DNA of 64,000 bases from Effrenium voratum (GCA_963377175.1 CAUJNA010001591.1:427501-491500), one strand, 5' to 3'. Positions 1 to 12,343 are shown, counted from the first letter of the stretch. The notes: a model not told the origin generated them from the letters alone. Made by a program: numbers and translations.

Positions 1-1699
1 CTCCTCCCCAGAGGAGGACCCTCTTGGGACTGCGGCAGTGGGCGGCTTCCAGTCCTGGAGTTGTCCCTCGCCAGGGGACGTATAAGAGGTTCTCATAAAG
101 TTAAAGCGGTAGAAAAGCCAATCATGCGAAGGGACTTGTTTTGTTGAACCAAAGTTGTGGGAGGGAAGCTTGCTTGCGATTCTGTCTCCGCTGTTGGCCG
201 TGTTAAATACTGGCCCTTGGATGAACAGCACTCTCCACCTTGTCTGGCAGTGCCTTTCCAGCGTTCGATCTGAATCCTGTCCCGCGCAAATGGGTCAAGG
301 TTTATCTCAGCGTAACTGCGACTCCAAAGCCAAGGCCTCTACAAGGAAACACACAGACAGCTGTCCCTGTTTTTTCCGGATTGAAAACTCCGCAGCGTAG
401 TGTTGTGGTTGACTTGTTTTGGTGTTTACTCGTGTTGAAAGTTCTTTGCATAGCGAGCCCCGATGTTTTGTTGTAGCTTCCTGGCATATCCTTTGACTTT
501 TAGATGTTTAGAGGGATGTATGACAAGCCGTTCTCGCTGTTCTCTATCCCTGAGACTCTTGCATGATTTCTTGTTCTTTTTGCTTTGCCACTGGACTATG
601 ATTTGCCTTTTGGAGATTGGCTTTGTTGTTAGTGGATGGTAGCTGAGATCCGGCAAGTTTTTGGGTCCGTCTTCGGTACTAAGAGTGACTGGCCACTGGC
701 TCACCAAAACAGACAAAGCCGGAGAAATCGTTTGCCGAATTTGGCTATGCATTTTAATACAGAACCACCTCACAAGCTGTTGGTGGACATGAACCTCCTA
801 AATGATGTCCACCAAAGGGTCCCCTATTCAGATTCACAGCGTAAAGGGGGAGGGCTCCTTGAAGTGGTTCTGTCTTTTTTTGAGTTTCCCCTTCTTTGGT
901 GGTTTTCAGGGACACCAATCGGACAACCCTCACTTCGGATTTGTTTGCCGACAGACCCAATGGTGACCAAGCGTATGTGCCAAGCTGCCCGGCATCAGAT
1001 GGGCTCCAAGGTTAGGGCCACCCGGAAGGTGGCAAGGCTTCGTCTTCAAGTAGAGCCCTAGCCTCCATTTGCTCAAGATGTTGTTTTTTGGTATTTTCCC
1101 TTGTTGGGTTATTATGTTTTTTGTTTTTCTTGTTTTTCTTGTTTTTCTTTTTTCTCCCTTGTTGGGTTTAAAATAATTTCATCACTCCTGAAAATATGTT
1201 TCTCTTTTCTTCCTGGGGCCTTAACCAAATGGAAGCTAGACTTCGGCGGTTTGCATTTGGGTGCCGGGGTACCTTCAAACCTGGACGCATCCAAAAGGAG
1301 AAACCCTAACGCTTGGATGTTCAATCCTCTCAGCAGTGTAGCTTATACATGCATGGTTTCAACTGGTTATACCTAGGCTTTGTTCCCTTATACCCCACGG
1401 TTATGCTCAGTTGTCCAAAGCCTTTTGACCTTCGGTTTTCCTATTTTGGTCCAGTTTTAGTCATGACCCCAAAAGGTGTTAACCTAGTTCCAGGTCGTTT
1501 GGGCAAGTGAGTATGACCTACCCAACGGTTGAACCTCCACGTACCTCTCAGCAGTGTAGCTTACACCCGTTATACCCATGGTTACAACTCGGTTTACCTA
1601 GGCTTAGTTCCCTTATACCCCACGGTTGTGACCCACCCCACGTGGTTGAACATCCAAGCTCCTTCCCGCGCTGCCTGACTTCTCCGTGACACGGCCAAC
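1..1699. other. Non-coding stretch, no gene seen
   Basis: No frame here looks coding; open frames are short and their composition is not protein-like. The stretch holds T-rich tracts near 1,110-1,160 and a diverged direct duplication described separately. It is probably intergenic or intronic. Confidence 0.5.
1329..1630. repeat. Diverged direct duplication, two copies
   Basis: The segment at 1,329-1,405 (starting CTCAGCAGTGTAGCTTA and ending near a CCCCACGGTTATG) recurs with substitutions and small indels at 1,547-1,630. The two copies share the same order of blocks: CAGCAGTGTAGCTTA, GGTTTACCTAGGCTT-like, and TTCCCTTATACCCCACGG. It is a local duplication about 218 bp apart, with no coding potential seen. 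Confidence 0.7.
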
Positions 1700-1792
1700 A
1701 GGAATGCCCGCCCGGCAGCGATGTGGAGATCCTCTCGCGGCTCAGGCGGGAAGAACGGCGGAGGAGTGGCGTTCTCAACTTCGGTTCACTCG
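1700..1792 (+). CDS. Candidate exon just before introner copy A1
   Basis: This is a GC-rich island directly upstream of an introner-like element. One frame reads as plausible protein, with an Arg/Glu-rich helical stretch (LSRLRREERRRSGVLNFG). CAG acceptors lie at its left edge and the GT of the introner at its right edge. I recognise no family. It is inferred from composition and position only. Confidence 0.3.
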
Positions 1793-1913
1793 GTCCCCCG
1801 GCTAGGTGCCCCTTTTAACCCCTTTTTTGGTTGGGAGATTCGGTTCCCCTACTAAAATAGACTACAGTAAAAAGTTGGTAGCCGTATTCTAAGCTCTCTA
1901 CTGGAGGATTTAG
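1793..1913 (+). mobile_element. Introner-like element, family A copy 1
   Basis: It begins GTCCCCCGGCTAGGTGCCC, has the internal block CTACTAAAATAGACTACAG, and ends CTACTGGAGGATTTAG. GT at the start and AG at the end fit intron boundaries. The ends are imperfect inverted repeats (AGGTCC/GGACCT in the family). Confidence 0.75.
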
Positions 1914-2200
1914 TTAAGAAGTTTCCAGACACGGTGCAACTCTCAAATGGCTTGGTGACACAATCTACAGGAAACGGCCCCGAAAACACCGCAAAAATAA
2001 GCTGTTTTCCTGTAGAATGTGCTGTAACCCAACCCATTCAAATGCTCACTTTTTTCCAAAGCAAGGTTTTGGTCAGAAACCCAATGGTGAATCCTTCCCT
2101 CCCCGATTTCTAGCCGCCAAGAACCCGTGGGAACAAATACCTCGAGTGTGAGCCAGCGTTGCCGAGCTGGGGGCGACCTCGTTACTATGAATTTGCCAAA

Positions 2201-2316
2201 TGGCTGTGGGTCAAAACTAATGGGATCTCATTTTCGGGTAGGTGCACCACCCATTTTAGTCTAGTTTAGTGGGGATTGGGATGTTCACTGGGGGTACGGG
2301 AATTTGCCCCATGGCC
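2201..2316 (+). mobile_element. MITE-like repeat, family B copy 1
   Basis: It starts TGGCTGTGGGTCAAAA and ends GCCCCATGGCC; these ends are inverted copies of each other. The core holds CACCCATTTTAG and GGGATTGGGATGTTCACTGG. Both flanks read AAA, a possible 3-bp target duplication. There is no coding capacity, so it would be a non-autonomous element. Confidence 0.7.
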
Positions 2317-4225
2317 AAATATCGGCTTCCCTCTAATCAAAAACACAGTTTTGCATAACCGCCTGGGTAAGGAAGGCTTTTTCGGATTCCTCTTCACCAC
2401 CCGAAGTAAGGGGAAATCTGTCTTCCGGCAGTCTGTCCGGGATCGTGAGTCAATGACTCATCAGATCCGTAGTCTTCCAAGTCACATGCGCTTCCTGCTG
2501 TGTGGTGAATGTTCCGCTCCCAGGACCAAACATTGTTTGGGCGCAACTTCCCTCCTTGGTGAATGAATTGTTTACATGCTAAACAAACCAATTAGCCAAA
2601 ATCAACACTCCCTCAAATCCCCTTATCTAATTTTAACACCTAAAAACAACAATAACAAAAGCATCCCAGAACCTAAAGCATATAATTTCCAGGCGTCTTC
2701 CCCATTTCCGGTTGAATTGAAGTAACCTGCCCAGATTCCGTCTTTCAGGGGATTCCTTTTTTTCACCCGAAGCCTTAAGGCTGAATCAGGTGTGCAACTG
2801 AATCTCCCTCAGTTTGGCACTTAGGTTTGCAGGGGAAGTGACCTTACATCTTCGCACGCATGTCTCACTCGCTTGACTTTATACTCTTTGAACGGAAAGC
2901 ACAAACAAACACAAGTTCAATAACAACCAACAAGTCTACTCCTTTTGTTGTGCAATCCCAGGAAGTGTGGTGTGGGATTTGTCATTTCAGGGGTCTCCAA
3001 TGTCTCTCCCAAAAGAACTGGGTCAGGGTCAGCAATCAGAGCACAGGGTTTGTGAGAAATGTGTTGACACCACCCAGGTCCCTTCAAGAGAAACCACAAG
3101 AGCGGTGTTTTTCATGGTTGGAGCAGAATCGGCCTTGTGGTTCTTGAGGATACCCTTTCTTAAGCCTGGTTTGAACAGGGTTAAACCCGCATTTTGCGGT
3201 CCATAGCTCATTTTGAGACATACCCAAAGCTCATTTGAGGAATAGCCAGTCAACCGCATGCAACATGTGCGTGTGTTGAACCCACCCCTGGCTGGAGTGG
3301 GTTTTTCTCGGCCGGCCATGCGGAGGCACAGCCTTTCGGCCTGGAACCGGCGCCAGAAACTCGGCTTTTCCCACATGAAAACGACCGAGAAAGACTGAAA
3401 TACTGTGGATGGACGGACTCCTGCACCACCGAAGAAACCTTTGCATGATGATTCCCCTGTAAATCCAGCAAGTAATGGTTTCTCTTTGTCTCAAAGTGGT
3501 GCAGGATTTTGTCCATCCACAGTAGGTCTGGGTCAAAGCACAAGTAGGATCAAACAGGTGTGGGCCAAAACCCAGAGAAGCACAAATATGCGTGGGTCAA
3601 AACCCTTTTGTGTGTAACCCCTTTTTGTTGGTCCATCTTTAAAGGGGATTTTTTGGGGGTGATACCGGGTTCTTGACCAGGTGCAAGCGGCATTCCTGGG
3701 CGCGTCTATTCTTTCGGGGACAACCCCCGCCAAACAAAAAATCAAAACACCACGAGGTGTTTCCCCGTGGTTTCCAAAGAAACACTACGCAAAACGTGGG
3801 GTTTCCCCGGTAATTTCCCAAGAAGACAACAAATGTGGCTTTCCTTGTTTCAAAAGCACCACGGGGGGTTACCAACTCCTGTAAAAAAAAGGCTGGGCCA
3901 CCCAGTGCCCACTTGGTGCGCGCCCTCGAGACGGAACTTCGTGGACCCGTTCCCAAGCTTGCACATGAACTCAAGCCAATAGGTCAGAGGGCTTGTTGAA
4001 CCAATAGCTAAGAGGGCTTTGAGTGGGAAATGCCTCAACCCCTCGAAACTCGAAACATCAAAACAAAATCCTAGGGTGTGGCTAAGAACCATCAAAACCA
4101 GCTAGCCCTTCAGCGGATGCCTATTGGCAAATATGATATGTCAAGACCTAAAGTGAGCACACGCGTCAAGGACCGACATCATGGTCAGTTCATGCTAGTC
4201 ATAACACCAGGATTTCCTTTCTTAG
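2317..4225. other. Non-coding stretch, no gene seen
   Basis: AT-rich and GC-balanced patches alternate, and no frame over about 110 codons has a protein-like composition. A short self-similar patch at 3,740-3,830 repeats 'ccacg(a)ggtgtttccccg' type words. I see no recognisable element. Confidence 0.45.
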
Positions 4226-4345
4226 TGAAATCCAAATCGTACCTCCAGTGAACATCCCCATCCAACCACTAAAATAGGTTCTAGAATGGGTGGTGAATTC
4301 ACCCAATCCAACCAAAATGGGATCCCAAAACGGTTTTGACCAGCC
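4226..4345 (-). mobile_element. MITE-like repeat, family B, minus strand
   Basis: Read on the minus strand this matches the family B core of the copy at 14,388-14,533: GGTTGGATTGGGTGAATTCA, then CACCCATT, then the block GGATGTTCACTGG. The outer inverted end is degraded on the left. It is one of two family members I could place on the minus strand among B and C. Confidence 0.6.
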
Positions 4346-4644
4346 AGGTGTTTTGGAGCAGCCGTGCCTAGCAAAGCGAGTCTATGCCACGCCCAGCGTG
4401 AGGTCAGGGGGGCCGCTTCTCGCTGGTGGAGCCTGGCAATGGCCCCAGCTGGAAAAATCAATTGGCGCTGCGGCCTGCGTTTAGGGGCCAAAAAGTAAGG
4501 GCTGAGCTTGACTATGGGCTGGAAATTTTCAGACGTTCACTTTTTGGGAAATCCACTGGGGTTTTGGGAGCTCTGCTGGGGTTTTCCACGACACCCACAA
4601 AAAGAGATTCACCTTTTGCAGAGGGTTCAACAGCAACCAAGTGA

Positions 4645-4731
4645 GCATGTAGCCAAAATGGAGCCCTGGTAAATGGAAACAAGGACTAAGACCTGGTGGT
4701 CTGATTTTTGAGCCATACCCATAATATATGA
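4645..4731 (-). mobile_element. MITE-like repeat, family C, minus strand, partial
   Basis: The reverse complement starts with CATATATTATGGGTATGGCTC and continues with a TTAGTCCTTG-like block also found in the copy at 9,064-9,170. The distal inverted end is missing or diverged. Confidence 0.5.
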
Positions 4732-5361
4732 GAATACTGCATGTAGTTGTTGAGCCCCTGGTAACCCTGAATTGGTTTGGTGGATCGGTTTGGTTTTGTG
4801 TTGTTTTCTCCTTGAACCTCCGAAACGTGCCGCTCCCCGACACGCCCTCGAGGCATAAGTTGTTTGTTTTCCCGCAGTGGTTTACCAACTAACCAGGATT
4901 CAGAGGACACGTTCTGTGCATTTGTTCAAACAACTATCGCTTCTTTACTTTGTTCATTTTCATTGGGAGGCCTGCGGATGCAAAAGCACAAAGTTTCCAA
5001 GAACCATCCAACATACCTTTGAACATATTCCAACTCGAATTCCTTTCATCAGCAGTCTGGGTCGGGTTTGCTCGAAAAAAAATGCTGGAAGGTTCTTGGA
5101 CAGTTGTTTGTCTATCTCTTATCTGGGCTCATTGGATGTTCAACCAACTACGTAAGAAGGTTTATGACCATGGTTATATTGGGATGACCTCAGTCATAAT
5201 TCTAGGGGTTTGATTCCCCATTCTTTTCAGCCATAGTTCTTTTCAGCAACCAGCAATTCCCCAGGGATTTGGTGGTTTTCTAGAAAGAAGGATCCCTGGA
5301 AAGAATGAGGAAGTTACCCCTAGAATAATCACGGTTATGACTTGCTGATTAAGCGGGTTGA

Positions 5362-5501
5362 ACACGCCTGAGGCGAAGCCTCGCCGAGTTGTACACCGAA
5401 GCATGGACGCTTCATTCCTGTCGTGTGCGGTGCTCAGATGGAATCGAAGGCCATCTTGGTCGTTGGGCGTTGACCCTTTGAAAGCTGACAATCTTGCCTA
5501 G
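5362..5501 (+). CDS. Candidate exon just before introner copy A2
   Basis: A frame starting with MDASFLSCAVLRWNRRPSW stays open up to the introner and ends in an in-frame TAG at 5,499-5,501, the junction itself. A second frame here is also open for a while, so the frame choice is uncertain. No family is recognised. Confidence 0.2.
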
Positions 5502-5625
5502 GTCCCCCAGCTAGGTGCCCTTTTACCCTTTTTTGGGGGAGGGTTCCCCTACTAAAAAAACCCTACTAAAAAAACTACAGACAAAAAAAGTACCCTTATT
5601 CTAACCTCTCTGCTGGAGAACCTAG
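5502..5625 (+). mobile_element. Introner-like element, family A copy 2
   Basis: It starts GTCCCCCAGCTAGGTGCCC and ends GCTGGAGAACCTAG. It carries a short internal duplication of the CCTACTAAAAAAA block, which makes it slightly longer than its relatives. CTAG occurs at both edges. Confidence 0.8.
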
Positions 5626-5827
5626 TTGCCATCCTTTGTCTTGGCGGTTTTAAGGCTAGACCATCAGACTAGTAGATCGGAGTTTAGAGGAAACATAACA
5701 ACCCTCCCACCCTTTTGAACATGTTGCTCCGCGACCGATGTCTCTTCCAGTTGAGCGACGTTCTAAAACCCCTGCACTTGAAAGTAGTATTCGGGAGGAA
5801 ATATCGTTTTCAAAATGTTGACTTTTG

Positions 5828-6090
5828 CCAGGTTGCGGAAGCGCCGCGCAAGGTTCGCGGAAGGGGTTTCTCATTTATGTACTCGCGGAAGCTTCGCGGA
5901 AGGGCCACGATTCAATCACGAAAGCAAGGAATTGTAGTTTTCCTTCACGCGCTGATACGAAAACGAACTTCAATCCCATTTCTCAATCCGCGGAAGCGAC
6001 GCGGAAGCGATTTCCTCTTCAATCCTCTTGTGGAAGGAACCTTTCATGCCACGCAAGCTCCGCGGAAGCCTTCGCGGAAGGGATTTGATA
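5828..6090 (+). repeat. Dispersed GCGGAAGC..CGCGGAAG repeat cluster
   Basis: The motif GCGGAAG followed by a few bases and CGCGGAAG recurs about five times across 260 bp (for example CGCGGAAGCTTCGCGGAAG near 5,882). Spacers between motifs are unrelated to each other. Two frames stay open through it and give AEA-S/T-RK or RK-rich peptides, which I regard as by-products of the repeat. Confidence 0.65.
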
Positions 6091-7971
6091 TTTCTCGTCG
6101 GCCGCAACTGGGTTTAGGACACTGCTCAGTTGTGCTCAGATAGAACTGTGACCGTACAAAGGGTTGTACGACCTCGGGCCCCATGCTGCCTCAGATTGCC
6201 TTAGTTTGGGTCTTGATCAGTGAAGTTCTGTAGTTCACCCCCACACCCCTTGGAGAATGAGACAAGCGTCTTCCTCAAGCAGTGGACACATATGCACAAA
6301 TGGAATTCATTTGCACCTGGATCCAGTCACTTGGAAATTAAGATGGCTCCCCCAAAAGTGCGCCTGAGTCACAATCAAAACCCGGGGAAGTGCAGGTTAG
6401 TAAGGGACCATCCCAACCATAAATAGCTGCGGACGCCTTCTTAATTCTTTCCATGGTTCTGGGTCGACCATTGTAATACCGTGCTTTGCTTATGACTCAC
6501 CTCATGTACAGGAACCAAATGACTTGGGCCCTTGGCCGAGTGTTTGCCCCCAAAGGTGGACCTCACACAAGTTTCTCACGGACCCAAAGGGTCGCCAGTA
6601 CGCCCTCGGCGGTTTCAAGAGGTTTAGGATCCTTGGCTAGTCACCAATGGAGCTTGGGTTCAGGGAAACCTCACATGCAGTCCTGAATGTCCGGTGTTTT
6701 GGCGGGTGTTTTTCGGCCACTGTTGATTGACTTTTCTTTCAATGCCCAAAAGCAGACGACTCTTGATGGTCCCCTTTTCAGTTTTCCACCAACTGCCACC
6801 GGCTTTGTTCTAGGGCTTGATTCCAATTCCATTCTGTTCAACCATCGTTCTTTTCAAAAACCGGATCTGTTTCCCGAAGGTCTTGGTTTTTCGGAAGGAA
6901 GGATGCCTGGATAGAATGGAAATGGAAGGTACCCCTTGTGTAGCAAGGGGGAGGGACTCCTTGGGGTTTAAAAGCTCTGCTTTTGGCATCACTTGGCCTC
7001 CAAGTCGGCAGCCGACATTCGCGAGTTTTTTTCTCGCTTTTCCGCCAGAAAGGGCGTGGAACTCCAAGTAGGCTGCGGATAGGGTTTCTGAAGTCAGTCC
7101 AGGAAAATCAAGACAGCTCTCCTGCCAAAGGGAATCTCGGAACCTCAGCTGATGGTTGGTATTGGTTTTGTCACACACCAGGAAGCCTTCCCAGTTGCGA
7201 TGTTTTAAGGCCTGCCAGTGGTAGTGCTTGCAATTCCCATTTCTTAATGATGGCAGTGGGGTCACTTTTATGCCTGAGGTCGGCCCCAGCAGCCGAGATC
7301 AGGCCCGTGCTTCACAGTGGAAGACGGTCATTTGGGCAACTCGTCACCCAGACACCAGACACTGATCGGCTTGCTTCCTTGTATCCTTTTTGTTGGAGGG
7401 CATTTCCCCCTTTGTTTCAACCACCACCAAAGAGGGTGCCCTTCTTCCAATGGCCAACGCAAGCTCGCCTCGTGTGTGGATGCTTTCTTTCGCCGGGGAG
7501 GGGGGGGGGCTGAATTGCTGTTGGGAGTTGCTGTAATTTGCCCACCTGAATTGATCTGAAGAACGTCTCGGGCCATCTCAAAGATGCCTTCTGTACTAAA
7601 AGAGGACTGACAGGATGCTAGGAGAAATCTGCCAGGGGACTAAAAGGGTACCAAATGAGTACTGAACAAGGTCGAAACCGGAAAATAATCCATGGATGGA
7701 ACATCCACACCTTTTTCTAGGGGTCTTATAGGGAAGTCCATCTCCAGGAGGAGCAGGCTTGAGACGCAGTGCCAAACAGGCTGTACAACCGTGCACTCCC
7801 ACCCCCGTTGCTCCCGATGGTTTGGTGCGATCCCCACGAGTGGAATCAGCGTCGACTTTTTTTAAGCGGCCGCACATGAGGTGTCCATGTGCACAGCGAA
7901 CTCACGGGTCAAGCTCACAAGTTGTGAAGGCCCTTTGCTGATTCTTTGATTTAGGTTGGTGAATTTTCAAG
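6091..7971. other. Non-coding stretch, no gene seen
   Basis: It contains frames up to 176 codons (6,983-7,513 +), but their composition is mixed, they overlap other open frames, and no domain is recognisable. A run of G at 7,498-7,509 is present. I cannot support a gene. Confidence 0.4.
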
Positions 7972-8093
7972 GTCCCCCAGCTAGGTGGCCTTTTTAGGCC
8001 CTTTTGTGGGGGAGGGTTCCCCTACTAAAACAAACTACAGCAAAAAAACAAAAACAGGCACCCTTATTCTAACCTCTCTACTGGAGGACCTAG
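7972..8093 (+). mobile_element. Introner-like element, family A copy 3
   Basis: It starts GTCCCCCAGCTAGGTGGCC, carries CCCCTACTAAAACAAACTACAG, and ends CTACTGGAGGACCTAG. It is preceded by CAAG and followed by ATTATAG. Confidence 0.8.
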
Positions 8094-8114
8094 ATTATAG
8101 TATAGTTAGTGCTC

Positions 8115-8207
8115 ATGTCCCGGTTCGAGAACCGGCAAGTTTTCTGCAGCGTGTTGTTTGCAACGGCGAGTGAGTGCCTGTTCAAGCGAAAAGGCAGATT
8201 CGTTTAA
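8115..8207 (+). CDS. Candidate short exon after introner copy A3
   Basis: A 30-codon frame beginning MSRFENRQVFCSVLFATAS follows the introner directly and ends in TAA. The residues are mixed and protein-like, but the length is too short for a family call. It could be a terminal exon or chance. Confidence 0.2.
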   Translation: MSRFENRQVFCSVLFATASECLFKRKGRFV

Positions 8208-8238
8208 GGATTGTTCCAGGTTTGTCCACCGGTTCCTC

Positions 8239-8361
8239 TGTGTGTGTGTGTGTGTGTTTGTTTGTGTCTTTGTTTTGCTTGGATTCTTTGTTTGTTTGCT
8301 TTGCTTGCCTTGGCAGCTTTCTTGCCTGCCGGCCCTCTCGTTATTATTATTATTATTATTA
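8239..8361. repeat. Microsatellites (GT)n and (TTA)n
   Basis: A GT run at about 8,239-8,258 is followed by T/G-rich sequence and by a TTA run at about 8,340-8,361. Several open frames across it are low-complexity artefacts. Confidence 0.9.
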
Positions 8362-9063
8362 CTTTTCGGTACTGCTTTTGTTTTGATTTGGTTTGGTTTG
8401 TCCACACATGGCCAGCACCTCTTGGAAGCGTATCCAGTCCCTGAAGCTCAAGGCATGTTTTAGCATGCCAGTCCCGCGGGAAACTGCCGGGTTAGCCATC
8501 AGCCTGGAATCCAAGGTGAAAACTCTTCAATCGTCGCCCTTGAGAGGTTCATAGAATGTGATCGACGTTTCGTTTTGTCCACCAGGTCGTGGTGAGTCGA
8601 GTTTTCGTTTTTTTGTTGTTTCTTCCTGTTTCGCACTCTTGGAATCCCTGGTATGAGGTTTGGCCAACATTTGTCCAGTCTATGTCCATTTGCTAGGAGT
8701 CTTCATGGACTCACCATAAGTTTCCTACACAACCAGGGGACTCACAAGTTGTCCCATCCTCTTGGGCAAGCAAGCAGTTTTTTTCCCCCCTGGCTCATGT
8801 CCTTCGAGTGAGTCAGTTTGGTTGATTCCGGATGTTGTCAATCTTCTGAACTGGATGAAGTGGCGATTTGTTCTTCACCAAATTGAAGGATGCCCTTTTG
8901 GCCGGGCACCTCTGCGAATCAAACCGCATGTGCCAACATTTGATGCAGGGCGCCGGAGATCCCGAAGCCCAAGGCAGACAGAGGCGGCCAAAGTTGTCGA
9001 TCAAGTCACGTTACGGAAGCTTCCGAGTCGAAAGGACAGGCCGAAGCGCCGAGCCAAGCCAAA
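8362..9063. other. Mostly non-coding; possible exon near 8,940-9,060
   Basis: A GC-rich patch at about 8,940-9,060 is open in three + frames, one of them very Arg/Lys-rich. It ends exactly where family C copy 1 begins. I cannot choose a frame and recognise no domain. Confidence 0.25.
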
Positions 9064-9170
9064 CATATGGGTATGGGTCAAAATTAAACCACCAGGGCCC
9101 GCGGGTTTTAGTCCTTGGTTTTTTGCCAGAGTTCCATGTTGGGCACAATTGTTTGACCCACACCCATATG
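9064..9170 (+). mobile_element. MITE-like repeat, family C copy 1
   Basis: The ends are a 19-bp inverted repeat with one mismatch: CATATGGGTATGGGTCAAA at the left and TTTGACCCACACCCATATG at the right. Length is 107 bp with no coding capacity. The TTTGACCC part resembles the ends of family B, so the two families may share a mobilising enzyme. Confidence 0.8.
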
Positions 9171-12100
9171 GCAGATATGACTTGTTTTGGAAAAGAGGAG
9201 CTTGTTGGAGGACGGAATTTGGTGGGGATTCAACCACTTGTGGTGTGTTTCCCAACTGTTCATTCATAGCACACGAGGATAGACAGGGGCTTCGGCGCAA
9301 CACAGAGGTGAAGATATGATGACAAATCGTGAAACAGAAAAGAACTTTGTTTGCCTCAACTAAGCCAGCCATTCCAACACAGAAACTTGCTGAAGCCTGT
9401 GTTTGACCCACCCACCCCGCCCGGCCCCCACCGAATGTTGATCACTTGGTTTGCCTCAAGCCAAGCACACCATGGTTGTGGAAAGTGGGGAGTCTTGGAT
9501 TCAAGTTCTATGATACCAAGGCAATCCATGCAAAAAATGGTATCACGAAAAGTATGACCATTAGGCAGATGGCCTGCCTTCCATTGCCTGGTTTTGTCTA
9601 GTACCATGCTAGGGAGTTTCTCACGACTTGAAGATAAAATGCTTCCTGTCCTTCTCATGTCAGACACAATACATAAGGGCTGTATTGTGCTGAGACCCCT
9701 TGGCATTGGCTCGCAACATCTTAGCTCCTTTGTTTCAATTCTGAAATGCTTTTGCATTTTGAGGTGCACTAAATGTGGAGCATCCACCCCCATGGATACA
9801 AATACATATACGAGTATTACATATACACACATTCTATATATATATATATATTTTTTCGGGCCGTCCGTAATTGCATGTCTAAAACTTATGAACAGTGGCA
9901 ACTTGTTGAACCGCGCGATTGGGAAACTCGAGCCGCGAAAGGCCGGCGATTGCACCTCGAAAGGGCAACACAATTATTGTGAATTTAGACGATGCATGGT
10001 GTTTAGATTGTGGTGCCGACGCACGTCTCGCCCATTTTGACTGCACGGGCTCGCGCAAAAGTTCCTCCTGGAAAGTTGAATGTTGATTTCACCTGCGCAG
10101 GCCCGGGCTGTGCTTTCTAAATCTGCTTACTGGCAAACGCTGGAAGCTGCGAGCCGAAGTTTCACCGCCAAATTCCGCGATTGGACCGCGCTTGGACCGC
10201 GATTGGACGATTGGATGAGTTTCACCCGTGAGGCCCTGCCATCCGAGCTATGTCGCTTCCTTCCAGTTTCCAGGTATGGATGGAGGAAGGCCAGCGCCTG
10301 AGATAAGAGAGCGAAAAGCGCAACAGACACAGCGGCGATGACCAACATTGCTCCGCGATTGGAATCTGTGGGATGCCGATTGGATCGCGATTGGCCGGCA
10401 ATTGGGGGGTCCCCAGGCAAAGTTATTTTGCACAACCCCCATATATACCGTTTACATAAACAATATACATATATATATATATACACACTGTTTACATGTT
10501 ATGTCTATACTGTTTAATATATACATATATATATATATATGTCTATATTTTCTTAATTCTTCGCCTCCCGACTCCCAGGGGCCGAAGCGCCGGGAAGACG
10601 GCATAGCCACGCCACACACAGCCATGGCCAAGCGCAGGAGGCGGGATGGGCGCATGGAGCCTTTCCCGGTTGGGCGGTAATTGAAGCCAGGCCAATAGCC
10701 CAAGGGTGTTTGCATTACGCCCTAAAGTTACGCCTAGGAAATGAATTCATTGAGGCATATGTCCGGGATAAAACCATGTTATGTTGGACCATTTTGAACC
10801 CTCTCCCAAGGGTGTAATCCCAGGGTGTACTACAACAACCGTTAGACACAGGAAAGCCGGCGATTCACGAGGTTCTCTATGTCAGGCACACACCCGGTTT
10901 TAAGGTTTGGGGGCTGAGGCTGGTTTCGCACTTATCACAGGGTTGCTTTGCTTCTCAAAGGAATGACCGGGTGAATTAGACTTCACACTTGTGGAGACTC
11001 CCACCTAACATGGAACCCAACAGAGGGGCGCTTTTGGAGGAGAACAGTCTTACAAGCACCCCAGTCTTTGTGGGCGGGATGCCTGATAGCTGCCCTTGGA
11101 AAGCCTCGGCCAGACCATTGAGGAGCCTAAATGTCAAAAGCGTGGCTCGTTTTGGCCAAGCCACCTTACACCATGCCACTGTTCCCTTATCCGCCTGCGG
11201 GCGGCTCGTTTGTGGGGTACTCAGGCTGACTGAAACCTACATGGCGGACCACCGAACTTTGGAAGGGGCTCAGTTGCCCAAAGGACCATAATGGGTGAAT
11301 CTTTCGGGGCAGAACTAAAAATGGCAAAGTGCACAAGTTTAACCCAGGTTGTGCAGTCTTCCCCCAACTGTACTCTCAAAAAGCGCCAAAAAGAGGTCCC
11401 ATTTTGCTACAAGCCTTGCGACCCCCCTCGTAAACTCCCGATCGGTGCGTTGGCAGGGCCCCCAATCGATCCTGGAACCTAGCAAGGGCAAACAGCGGTC
11501 CCTGCAACAGTGTAACAGAAAACAAGAGCATCCAATGCATTTGTTTGCCTGGGTGTATCCCCTTTGCAAAGTTTGCATAGGCTCGAACCCGAAGGTTTGG
11601 GTTCTGTATCAGATATTTGGGGCGCACGGGCAAATATGGGAAGATGGCATTTGCGAAGGCGGGTCACAAACTCAGAAGGAGCGGAGCATTCTGCAGGAAT
11701 TTTGTAAACGAGCTCACCTACTACCTACTGAAGCTCATCCAAGTGTACATAGTTCCCTTTCTGGTTGGTAGTCCTTGTTGCAATTTGGCCGAACGATCAT
11801 TTCCCAATCCGAGAACCGCCATGTCTCGAATTGGTGGGGTCATGGCCAACCAGTCAAGTTCCATCAGCTATGCGAATGTTACTGATTCTCACTGATGGAC
11901 AAGGGACATTTGGCGAGTCCGTTTTATTTTGTGGAGTTATTTACTCTGTCATTCATGTGCCTGACAAATTGCCCATGGACTGGACTTGTTCATCCAACCA
12001 TAGTCCCAAATGCGTCCAGTTGCCATCCAGTGCCAGGGAGATGAAACAGAGAGCCAGAGCTCCCACAAAAGCTTCTGGTGACACAGGCAAAAGATGTCCA

Positions 12101-12249
12101 AGTACGCGCGCAGAGGCACCATGCAGCCAAGGAGCTGAGTGGCGGAAGTGGTGAAACCATCTGGATCTGGCGTTGTATTGTTTTTTTCTTGGCGTACGGC
12201 AAGAAGGAGATTCAAGGCCTTATCGAACGCATCAATGCTGGAGATTATG
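9171..12249. other. Non-coding stretch with AT microsatellites
   Basis: TA runs lie at about 9,836-9,851, 10,467-10,485 and 10,520-10,545. A patch at 10,100-10,420 repeats the words GCGATTGGA and GATTGG several times. A GC-rich patch at 10,560-10,680 is open in one + frame but Arg-rich and unconvincing. No gene can be supported. Confidence 0.45.
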
Positions 12250-12343
12250 TGGCTGTGGGTCAAAACCAATGGTACCATGTTGGGGTAGGTGCACCACCCA
12301 TTTTAGCCTATTTTAGTGGGGATGGGGATTTTGACCCGTGGCC
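12250..12343 (+). mobile_element. MITE-like repeat, family B copy 2
   Basis: It starts TGGCTGTGGGTCAAAACC and ends TTTTGACCCGTGGCC. The flanks are ATG on both sides, a candidate 3-bp target duplication. It is shorter than copy 1 because the GATGTTCACTGGGGGTA block is missing. Confidence 0.75.

Noticed and set aside
6983..7513. 176-codon + frame
   Set aside because: Mixed composition, overlapping open frames on both strands, no domain, no splice or start context.
8115..8135. CCGGTTCGAGAACCGG looking like a tRNA T-arm
   Set aside because: It is a palindrome without an acceptor stem, D-arm or anticodon arm in the right positions.
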